From positions 538,501 through 602,500 of the forward strand of contig CAMRHE010000460.1 in assembly GCA_947044405.1 (NCBI GenBank): a stretch of 64,000 nt of DNA. Direction: 5' to 3'. This DNA comes from Leptodactylus fallax (Eukaryota; Chordata; Amphibia; Anura; Leptodactylidae). The stretch's first letter is position 1. Each line of letters starts with the position of its first letter. This document shows positions 57,101 to 64,000 of this stretch, piece by piece. Below the pieces are notes generated by a model. The model saw nothing but the letters and a program-made list of their open reading frames with translations, searched no databases and was not told where the DNA came from. The position numbers and the translations under genes were made by a program.

Positions 57101-58280
57101 CATAGAAGTGAATGGATTTCTGGGCTTCAGGATAGGGGATCAGTGTCTGTAATGTCATGGCCCCCTTTAAGACTGCATTAATATGGTGTTTTTTTTTTTT
57201 TTTTTTTGGGGTTTTTTTTTTATTCTCCTTGGAGTCTCTGAGAACAACAGAGGACCAAAGAGATTAAAAAAAAAATAAAATCTGAGCCAAGCAGATCAGG
57301 AAATGTCAGACGGCACATTGAAATGTTCTATTGTGGTCCTCGAAGACGGCTCAGAATAGGATATGTGATCAGTTCTCACCAGGGCAGAGGTTATGCGTGT
57401 GTGGCTCCATGTAGTTCGGTTGGTCACTCTGAGATTTGGACATGCGCATACGGGAGTATTGAGGGATATCTTTGTCTGTGGTTGGATTTTTCACACTTGG
57501 CTTGACTGTTTTTCATGGTGTTTAGTAGAAATAAACCAGAATCTCTGCAGCGAGTATGTCTTGGTTATGTAGACGGATTTTTCACACTCTCTGATGGACA
57601 ATATCTGTTGTATTTCAGTGAATACTTACAGATGCTGATGCCCCCGAGTGTTGAAGAAGAAACGTAAGTATTTTCTCATGTAATAATACACCCTGGACAT
57701 GTTATTGTGTGACTGCTGGGCTCTCACATGCAGAGGAGATTAGACTGCTCTGAACGGCGAGACCCCAGACCCACACTGGACAGACTTCACAATGTCATTC
57801 GTGAAAATGCCCCTTCTAACACAAGCTAGTAATAGACATGATGATACTGCTGGCACATGGTTCGCACTAGCGCTGCCGGTCCATTGGAGGACCAGAACAG
57901 CGGTGATGCGGCCTCTGAAATGGAGTTTACCCAGGAGCCCGGCGGACCCCATTGACTATAATGGGGTCCATCAGGTGGGCGACATTTTAAGCCTCCAGAG
58001 CAGATGTGAACGTCGCCCTACTCATCGTTGCCGGAGTAAATATCACAATATTAGCTAAAATTTACCCCCTGACTATGGCTAAATAAAAGATTGACGATCT
58101 AAAGCGTCAATGTCCATTCATTGTAATAGGCCAGGAATGAGAATGTTTATTATTTCTGGGTAACCAATTATGTAATTCCCCCAAACAGTGAAAGGCCGGT
58201 GGCTCCAAGCAACGTCCTATCAATGGTGCAACTGAGGACTTTACCATTGGCTGACCAAATAAAGATCCTGATGAAAAATG
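43499..58280 (+). CDS. POLR3E: RNA polymerase III subunit RPC5, N-terminal 40% (11 coding exons)
   Basis: RPC5 (SIN) is a nuclear Pol III subunit that, with RPC4, forms the TFIIF-like heterodimer acting in initiation and termination at tRNA, 5S and U6 genes. Coding exons: 43499-43534, 44290-44340, 44664-44741, 44821-44936, 46579-46661, 47228-47335, 53688-53737, 56251-56371, 56495-56580, 57619-57663, 58189-58280. They encode about 288 residues starting MENEDDDPIIQE, as in human POLR3E (708 residues). The first part is the RPC4-binding dimerisation fold, and the later part includes VAPSNVLSMVQLRTLPLADQ. All phases agree except exon 56251-56371, which is 121 nt instead of 120. The rest of the gene lies beyond the window. 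Confidence 0.96.
43610..43871. mobile_element. T2-like MITE
   Basis: The right end ACCCCC is followed by TTAA at 43872-43875. The left end AGGGGGGCC follows CTAA (degraded TTAA). The interior carries 'gtgtggctctgtgcttgg' and 'cccattcaagtgaatagg' blocks shared with 21285-21660 and 36530-36770. Confidence 0.7.
43976..44167. repeat. GC-rich ~36-bp tandem repeat, about 5-6 copies
   Basis: Units combine gagagggagtcccccggc, gccgtgcgcccggcgcg and related forms, alternating 'ccctctgcgg' and 'cccggcgcg' variants. Very CpG-rich. It lies in the intron between POLR3E coding exons 1 and 2, beside a MITE and a poly-A run. Confidence 0.9.
44290..44340 (+). CDS. POLR3E: POLR3E coding exon 2
   Basis: 51 nt, 17 codons, LDVYLAKSLAEKLYLFQ, phase 0 to 0, acceptor ..gtatttcag, donor gtagct. 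Matches the conserved start of the RPC5 dimerisation domain. Confidence 0.96.
44341..44663. other. POLR3E: POLR3E intron
   Basis: No feature beyond intron sequence. Confidence 0.5.
44664..44741 (+). CDS. POLR3E: POLR3E coding exon 3
   Basis: 78 nt, 26 codons, begins YPIRPSMMNYDDVPHLSARI and ends KPKQQK, acceptor ..cttcccaag, donor gtggga. Confidence 0.96.
44821..44936 (+). CDS. POLR3E: POLR3E coding exon 4
   Basis: 116 nt, VELDMAINTMSPNYCRSKGE, then QIALNVDGTCSDETSTYS. It ends two bases into a Ser codon before donor gtacgt. Confidence 0.96.
44937..45469. other. POLR3E: POLR3E intron before the minisatellite
   Basis: It contains a single T2-like end (ttaaaggggttggccacttt near 45088) without a visible partner. 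No exon. Confidence 0.5.
45470..46425. repeat. 1-kb minisatellite of 27/29-bp units
   Basis: About 34 copies of ggtatggcaggggatctgct followed by cgccctc or cgccctctc, giving 27-bp and 29-bp periods, with occasional g insertions (28/30). Variants with aggcgcctgct mark the left part. Stop-free on both strands, so several open frames of about 280-344 codons exist. None is a gene. It lies in POLR3E intron 44937-46578. Confidence 0.96.
46579..46661 (+). CDS. POLR3E: POLR3E coding exon 5
   Basis: 83 nt, completes the split Ser codon, then KLMDKQTFSSIQASSNTSRY and AVAFYRK, ending one base into a Gly codon. Acceptor ..ttattctag, donor gtctgt. Confidence 0.95.
46662..47227. other. POLR3E: POLR3E intron
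   Basis: No exon. It contains a T-rich run (about 46950-46970) and no delimited repeat. Confidence 0.5.
47228..47335 (+). CDS. POLR3E: POLR3E coding exon 6
   Basis: 108 nt, EIHVTPLHGILQLRPSFTYL, then DKADTKYREREAAND, ending one base into an Ala codon. Acceptor ..aatacag, donor gtaggt. Highly conserved RPC5 core. Confidence 0.97.
47370..53634. mobile_element. T2-like MITE expanded to 6.3 kb by an internal satellite
   Basis: TTAA at 47366-47369 and at 53635-53638 form a target duplication around inverted ends: left AGGGAACCTGTCGCATTGGA, right the complement of AAGGAACCTGTCACATGGCG. The arms continue with gaatgcag..ataatctgcaggcaac..gttatagagcag on the left and the complementary ctgctctataacctgctgac..ctgcattc on the right, about 60 bp each. 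Everything between the arms is the 37-bp tandem array, so the array lies inside one MITE. Confidence 0.85.
47478..53600. repeat. 6.1-kb satellite of 37-bp units, about 165 copies
   Basis: Unit ctataacctgtagataggac then actatgtacaatctgct, 37 bp, with few substitutions (ctatg/ctgtg, cac/cgc, ctgct/ccgct). Some units carry a 9-bp insertion ctcctcctg, for example near 48409, 48823, 49127, 49506, 49962, 50078, 51302, 52016, 52877, 53266, 53347 and 53578. The start of each unit (ctgctctataacctg) equals the inner edge of the MITE arm, which points to its origin. No coding potential. Confidence 0.97.
53688..53737 (+). CDS. POLR3E: POLR3E coding exon 7
   Basis: 50 nt. It completes an Ala codon, then encodes GDSSQDEGEDDVKQVT. 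Acidic linker, acceptor ..tttattag, donor gtaagt, ends in phase 0. Confidence 0.94.
53738..54127. other. POLR3E: POLR3E intron
   Basis: No supported feature. Confidence 0.5.
54128..54192. repeat. (TG)n and (TA)n microsatellite
   Basis: A TG run (54128-54149) and a TA run (about 54161-54192) lead directly into a Tc1 inverted end. Confidence 0.9.
54193..55787 (-). mobile_element. Tc1/mariner-like transposon with 220-bp inverted ends (copy D)
   Basis: Starts CAGTCCCTGACAGAAGTTCT and ends with its complement (..TCAGGGACTG), TA on both sides. The inverted ends run 54193-54413 and 55568-55787, about 220 bp each and nearly identical, longer than usual Tc1 ends. Total 1595 bp. The transposase gene is on the minus strand. 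A different family from copies A/C and B. Confidence 0.93.
54559..55495 (-). pseudogene. Tc1 transposase, broken into three frames
   Basis: Read on the minus strand. First NPATKALIIEAADQIHCRGG with RSGRPRKTTAQEERLLVRTL, the GRPRK basic hinge between DNA-binding domains. Then SARTVCRILSPNGLHGGISA and KKRVAFAKAH, up to a WQKVDFSDEAA segment with the first catalytic Asp. Finally MQQDGAPSHPS and WPAQSPDMNIIEHVWGRMKE with the other two acidic positions. Frame changes near 55200-55300 and 54830-54880 inactivate it. Confidence 0.88.
55788..56250. other. POLR3E: POLR3E intron
   Basis: Begins with a short TA run after the Tc1 element. No exon or repeat is recognised. Confidence 0.5.
56251..56371 (+). 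CDS. POLR3E: POLR3E coding exon 8, one extra base
   Basis: 121 nt between acceptor ctccttgtag and donor gtgggg. The upstream frame reads V-R-F-S and then leaves frame at a TTTTTCCCC run (56256-56264). The conserved PESEQAKQRRAQSYEFLQKK, then QAEESWVHLHYCGIK is read one base out of phase. One C too many in the run accounts for it (expected 120 nt). Either an assembly error at a homopolymer or a real frameshift that would end the protein at TGA 56272-56274. Confidence 0.9.
56495..56580 (+). CDS. POLR3E: POLR3E coding exon 9
   Basis: 86 nt, DSRSEHERQYLLCQNQTLTE, then NQELMKSP, ending two bases into a Ser codon. Acceptor ..tatttcag, donor gtcagt. The DSRSEHERQYLLC motif is diagnostic of RPC5. 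Confidence 0.96.
56581..57618. other. POLR3E: POLR3E intron with one MITE
   Basis: Contains the MITE at 56907-57166 and poly-T/A runs at 57190-57270. No exon. Confidence 0.5.
56907..57166. mobile_element. T2-like MITE (TTAA flanked)
   Basis: TTAA at 56903-56906 and 57167-57170. Left end AGGTGTTGTAGCATT, right end AATGTCATGGCCCCCT. Inner symmetry: 'cttatcccctgccacaggatagactataagtg' versus 'caggataggggatcagtg'. Confidence 0.72.
57619..57663 (+). CDS. POLR3E: POLR3E coding exon 10
   Basis: 45 nt. It completes a Ser codon, then EYLQMLMPPSVEEE, ending two bases into a Thr codon. Acceptor ..gtatttcag, donor gtaagt. Confidence 0.94.
57664..58188. other. POLR3E: POLR3E intron
   Basis: Bases about 57850-58020 resemble an old interspersed repeat ('ccattgactataatggggtcc'). 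No exon. Confidence 0.45.
58189..58280 (+). CDS. POLR3E: POLR3E coding exon 11
   Basis: 92 nt. It completes the Thr codon, then ERPVAPSNVLSMVQLRTLPL and ADQIKILMKN, ending one base into the next codon. Acceptor ..caaacag, donor gtaagt. The downstream exon is outside the window. Confidence 0.96.
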
Positions 58281-58389
58281 GTAAGTACCGAACAAGCGAT
58301 CCATGTCAGTAAGATGAACCTACTCGAGTATCGGCTCTTCAACTTCTACTGGGGCCTTATCCTTGTGCCAAATACCTCACTAGCAAAAG

Positions 58390-61300
58390 AAATACTACAG
58401 TGCGGTGTCAGTATTACCTCTATGCAGTCACAGTTACTACAGTGCGGTGTCAGTATTACCTCTATGTAGTCACAGTTACTACAGTGCGGTGTCAGTATTA
58501 CCTCTATGTAGTCACAGATACTACAGTGCGGTGTCAGTATTACCTCTATGTAGTCACAGTTACTACAGTGCGGTGTCAGTATTACCTATATGCAGTCACA
58601 GTTACTACAGTGCGGTGTCAGTATTACCTCTGTGCAGTCACAGTTACTACGGTGCGGTGTCAGTATTACCTATATGTAGTCACAGTTACTACAGTGCGGT
58701 GTCAGTATTACCTCTATGTAGTCACAGTTACTACGGTGCGGTGTCAGTATTACCTCTATGTAGTCACAGTTACTACAGTGCGGTGTCAGTATTACCTCTA
58801 TGTAGTCACAGTTACTACAGTGCGGTGTCAGTATTACCTCTATGTAGTCACAGTTACTACGGTGCGGTGTCAGTATTACCTCTATGTAGTCACAGTTACT
58901 ACAGTGCGGTGTCAGTATTACCTCTATGCAGTCACAGTTACTACGGTGCGGTGTCAGTATTACCTCTATGTAGTCACAGTTACTACAGTGCGGTGTCAGT
59001 ATTACCTCTATGTAGTCACAGATACTACAGTGCGGTGTCAGTATTACCTCTATGCAGTCACAGTTACTACAGTGCGGTGTCAGTATTACCTATATGCAGT
59101 CACAGTTACTACAGTGCGGTGTCAGTATTACCTATATGCAGTCACAGTTACTACAGTGCGGTGTCAGTATTACCTCTATGTAGTCACAGTTACTACAGTG
59201 CGGTGTCAGTATTACCTCTATGCAGTCACAGTTACTACAGTGCGGTGTCAGTATTACCTCTATGTAGTCACAGTTACTACGGTGCGGTGTCAGTATTACC
59301 TCTATGTAGTCACAGTTACTACAGTGCGGTGTCAGTATTACCTCTATGTAGTCACACATACTACAGTGCGGTGTCAGTATTACCTCTATGTAGTCACAGT
59401 TACTACAGTGCGGTGTCAGTATTACCTGTATGTAGTCACACATACTACAGTGCGGTGTCAGTATTACCTCTATGTAGTCACAGTTACTACGGTGCGGTGT
59501 CAGTATTACCTCTATGTAGTCACAGTTACTACAGTGCGGTGTCAGTATTACCTGTATGTAGTCACAGTTACTACGGTGCGGTGTCAGTATTACCTCTATG
59601 TAGTCACAGTTACTACGGTGCGGTGTCAGTATTACCTCTATGTAGTCACAGATACTACAGTGCGGTGTCAGTATTACCTGTATGTAGTCACAGTTACTAC
59701 GGTGCGGTGTCAGTATTACCTCTATGTAGTCACAGTTACTACAGTGCGGTGTCAGTATTACCTCTATGTAGTCACAGTTACTACAGTGCGGTGTCAGTAT
59801 TACCTCTATGTAGTCACAGTTACTACAGTGCGGTGTCAGTATTACCTCTATGTAGTCACAGTTACTACGGTGCGGTGTCAGTATTACCTCTATGTAGTCA
59901 CAGTTACTACAGTGCGGTGTCAGTATTACCTCTATGCAGTCACAGTTACTACAGTGCGGTGTCAGTATTACCTCTATGTAGTCACAGTTACTACAGTGCG
60001 GTGTCAGTATTACCTCTATGTAGTCACAGTTACTACGGTGCGGTGTCAGTATTACCTGTATGCAGTCACAGTTACTACGGTGCGGTGTCAGTATTACCTC
60101 TATGTAGTCACAGTTACTACGCTGCGGTGTCAGTATTACCTCTATGTAGTCACAGTTACTACAGTGCGGTGTCAGTATTACCTCTATGTAGTCACAGTTA
60201 CTACAGTGCGGTGTCAGTATTACCTCTATGTAGTCACAGTTACTACGGTGCGGTGTCAGTATTACCTCTATGTAGTCACAGTTACTACGGTGCGGTGTCA
60301 GTATTACCTCTATGCAGTCACAGTTACTACGGTGCGGTGTCAGTATTACCTCTATGTAGTCACAGTTACTACGGTGCGGTGTCAGTATTACCTCTATGTA
60401 GTCACAGTTACTACAGTGCGGTGTCAGTATTACCTCTATGTAGTCACAGTTACTACAGTGCGGTGTCAGTATTACCTCTATGTAGTCACAGTTACTACAG
60501 TGCGGTGTCAGTATTACCTCTATGTAGTCACAGTTACTACGGTGCGGTGTCAGTATTACCTCTATGTAGTCACAGTTACTACAGTGCGGTGTCAGTATTA
60601 CCTCTATGCAGTCACAGTTACTACAGTGCGGTGTCAGTATTACCTCTATGTAGTCACAGTTACTACAGTGCGGTGTCAGTATTACCTCTATGTAGTCACA
60701 GTTACTACGGTGCGGTGTCAGTATTACCTGTATGCAGTCACAGTTACTACGGTGCGGTGTCAGTATTACCTATATGCAGTCACAGTTACTACGGTGCGGT
60801 GTCAGTATTACCTCTATGTAGTCACAGATACTACAGTGCGGTGTCAGTATTACCTCTATGTAGTCACAGTTACTACGGTGCGGTGTCAGTATTACCTCTA
60901 TGTAGTCACAGTTACTACAGTGCGGTGTCAGTATTACCTCTATGTAGTCACAGTTACTACAGTGCGGTGTCAGTATTACCTCTATGTAGTCACAGTTACT
61001 ACAGTGCGGTGTCAGTATTACCTCTATGTAGTCACAGTTACTACGGTGCGGTGTCAGTATTACCTCTATGTAGTCACAGTTACTACAGTGCGGTGTCAGT
61101 ATTACCTCTATGTAGTCACAGTTACTACAGTGCGGTGTCAGTATTACCTCTATGTAGTCACAGTTACTACAGTGCGGTGTCAGTATTACCTCTATGTAGT
61201 CACAGTTACTACAGTGCGGTGTCAGTATTACCTCTATGTAGTCACAGTTACTACAGTGCGGTGTCAGTATTACCTCTATGTAGTCACAGTTACTACAGTG

Positions 61301-64000
61301 CGGTGTCAGTATTACCTCTATGTAGTCACAGTTACTACAGTGCGGTGTCAGTATTACCTCTATGTAGTCACAGTTACTACAGTGCGGTGTCAGTATTACC
61401 TCTATGTAGTCACAGTTACTACAGTGCGGTGTCAGTATTACCTCTATGTAGTCACAGATACTACAGTGCGGTGTCAGTATTACCTCTATGTAGTCACAGA
61501 TACTACGGTGCGGTGTCAGTATTACCTGTATGTAGTCAGAGATACTACGGTGCGGTGTCAGTATTACCTCTATGTAGTCACAGTTACTACAGTGCGGTGT
61601 CAGTATTACCTCTATGTAGTCACAGTTACTACAGTGCGGTGTCAGTATTACCTCTATGTAGTCACGCCAGTGCGGTGTCAGTATTACCTGTATGTAGTCA
61701 CAGTTACTACGGTGCGGTGTCAGTATTACCTCTATGTAGTCACAGTTACTACGGTGCGGTGTCAGTATTACCTCTATGTAGTCACAGTTACTACGGTGCG
61801 GTGTCAGTATTACCTCTATGTAGTCACAGTTACTACAGTGCGGTGTCAGTATTACCTCTATGTAGTCACAGTTACTACAGTGCGGTGTCAGTATTACCTC
61901 TATGTAGTCACAGTTACTACGGTGCGGTGTCAGTATTACCTCTATGTAGTCACAGTTACTACAGTGCGGTGTCAGTATTACCTCTATGTAGTCACAGTTA
62001 CTACGGTGCGGTGTCAGTATTACCTCTATGTAGTCACAGTTACTACGGTGCGGTGTCAGTATTACCTCTATGTAGTCACAGTTACTACAGTGCGGTGTCA
62101 GTATTACCTCTATGTAGTCACAGTTACTACAGTGCGGTGTCAGTATTACCTCTATGTAGTCACAGTTACTACAGTGCGGTGTCAGTATTACCTCTATGTA
62201 GTCACAGTTACTACAGTGCGGTGTCAGTATTACCTCTATGTAGTCACAGTTACTACAGTGCGGTGTCAGTATTACCTCTATGTAGTCACAGTTACTACAG
62301 TGCGGTGTCAGTATTACCTCTATGTAGTCACAGTTACTACAGTGCGGTGTCAGTATTACCTCTATGTAGTCACAGTTACTACGGTGCGGTGTCAGTATTA
62401 CCTCTATGTAGTCACAGTTACTACAGTGCGGTGTCAGTATTACCTCTATGTAGTCACAGTTACTACAGTGCGGTGTCAGTATTACCTCTATGTAGTCACA
62501 GTTACTACGGTGCGGTGTCAGTATTACCTCTATGTAGTCACAGTTACTACGGTGCGGTGTCAGTATTACCTCTATGTAGTCACAGTTACTACAGTGCGGT
62601 GTCAGTATTACCTCTATGTAGTCACAGTTACTACAGTGCGGTGTCAGTATTACCTCTATGTAGTCACAGTTACTACAGTGCGGTGTCAGTATTACCTCTA
62701 TGTAGTCACAGTTACTACAGTGCGGTGTCAGTATTACCTCTATGTAGTCACAGTTACTACGGTGCGGTGTCAGTATTACCTCTATGTAGTCACAGTTACT
62801 ACAGTGCGGTGTCAGTATTACCTCTATGTAGTCACAGTTACTACAGTGCGGTGTCAGTATTACCTCTATGTAGTCACAGTTACTACGGTGCGGTGTCAGT
62901 ATTACCTCTATGTAGTCACAGTTACTACAGTGCGGTGTCAGTATTACCTCTATGTAGTCACAGTTACTACAGTGCGGTGTCAGTATTACCTCTATGTAGT
63001 CACAGTTACTACGGTGCGGTGTCAGTATTACCTCTATGTAGTCACAGTTACTACAGTGCGGTGTCAGTATTACCTCTATGTAGTCACAGTTACTACAGTG
63101 CGGTGTCAGTATTACCTCTATGTAGTCACAGTTACTACGGTGCGGTGTCAGTATTACCTCTATGTAGTCACAGTTACTACAGTGCGGTGTCAGTATTACC
63201 TCTATGTAGTCACAGTTACTACGGTGCGGTGTCAGTATTACCTCTATGTAGTCACAGTTACTACGGTGCGGTGTCAGTATTACCTCTATGTAGTCACAGT
63301 TACTACAGTGCGGTGTCAGTATTACCTCTATGTAGTCACAGTTACTACAGTGCGGTGTCAGTATTACCTCTATGTAGTCACAGTTACTACGGTGCGGTGT
63401 CAGTATTACCTCTATGTAGTCACAGTTACTACAGTGCGGTGTCAGTATTACCTCTATGTAGTCACAGTTACTACAGTGCGGTGTCAGTATTACCTCTATG
63501 TAGTCACAGTTACTACGGTGCGGTGTCAGTATTACCTCTATGTAGTCACAGTTACTACAGTGCGGTGTCAGTATTACCTCTATGTAGTCACAGTTACTAC
63601 GGTGCGGTGTCAGTATTACCTCTATGTAGTCACAGTTACTACGGTGCGGTGTCAGTATTACCTCTATGTAGTCACAGTTACTACAGTGCGGTGTCAGTAT
63701 TACCTCTATGTAGTCACAGTTACTACGGTGCGGTGTCAGTATTACCTCTATGTAGTCACAGTTACTACGGTGCGGTGTCAGTATTACCTCTATGTAGTCA
63801 CAGTTACTACAGTGCGGTGTCAGTATTACCTCTATGTAGTCACAGTTACTACAGTGCGGTGTCAGTATTACCTCTATGTAGTCACAGTTACTACAGTGCG
63901 GTGTCAGTATTACCTCTATGTAGTCACAGTTACTACAGTGCGGTGTCAGTATTACCTCTATGTAGTCACAGTTACTACAGTGCGGTGTCAGTATTACCTC
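58390..64000. repeat. 42-bp satellite, at least 5.6 kb, running off the window
   Basis: About 133 head-to-tail copies containing tactacagtgcggtgtcag, then tattacctctatgtagtcac and ag. Very homogeneous. The main variants are a/g before tgcgg and g(t/c)agtcac. The left part (58390-59120) is more diverse than the right, where long runs are identical, a pattern of recent expansion toward the right. One truncated unit lies near 61665. It is in a POLR3E intron. The 42-bp period gives short 14-residue repeat frames on the minus strand, not genes. Confidence 0.97.

Overview
This is nuclear DNA of a vertebrate, most likely a frog. Two conserved animal genes, both split by GT-AG introns, lie head to tail on the + strand. 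The reading frames closely match vertebrate eukaryotic elongation factor 2 kinase (eEF2K) and RNA polymerase III subunit RPC5 (POLR3E), which to my knowledge are also neighbours in mammals. The frog assignment is an inference. It rests on many palindromic elements of the Xenopus T2-MITE type (TTAA target site, ends beginning AGGGG or AGGGA), Tc1-like transposons, a Penelope-like element and a CR1/L2-like LINE. The species cannot be named from the sequence.

Layout: 1-5775 is upstream intron of eEF2K and holds two adjacent Tc1 transposons. 5776-23968 carries the last 12 coding exons of eEF2K (515 codons plus stop, every splice phase consistent), with a 4.7-kb minisatellite in one intron and a LINE fragment in the same intron. 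23969 to about 27750 is the probable 3' UTR and contains a 63-bp tandem array. 27770-40238 is intergenic: a 3.2-kb array of 31-bp units, a nearly complete Penelope-like element with an inverted partial copy of its 3' end, a Tc1 deletion derivative and a 1.5-kb array of about 31-bp units. At 40239 there is an intact tRNA-Leu(AAG) gene with a Pol III terminator, about 0.1-0.2 kb upstream of the GC-rich promoter and non-coding first exon of POLR3E. From 43499 to 58280 the first 11 coding exons of POLR3E follow (about 288 codons). Its introns hold further minisatellites, MITEs and a Tc1 element. The window ends inside a 42-bp array that fills the next intron.

The outstanding property is tandem-repeat load. 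Seven arrays with unrelated units (34/32, 63, 31, about 31, 29/27, 37 and 42 bp) occupy roughly 23 kb, over a third of the window, while the exons between them are conserved. Two tandem arrays can be traced to expansion inside MITE-type elements: the 37-bp array lies between the inverted ends of one TTAA-flanked MITE, and a 15-bp array expands a motif present once in related copies. Nearly all long open frames in the arrays are artefacts of stop-free units. Functionally, eEF2K slows translation elongation by phosphorylating eEF2, and POLR3E is part of the polymerase that transcribes tRNA genes such as the one beside it. I found no evidence of a new multi-gene system. The notable points are satellite birth inside MITEs, the tRNA/POLR3E pairing, a one-base frameshift in POLR3E exon 9, and a hammerhead-ribozyme-like core in the Penelope-like element.
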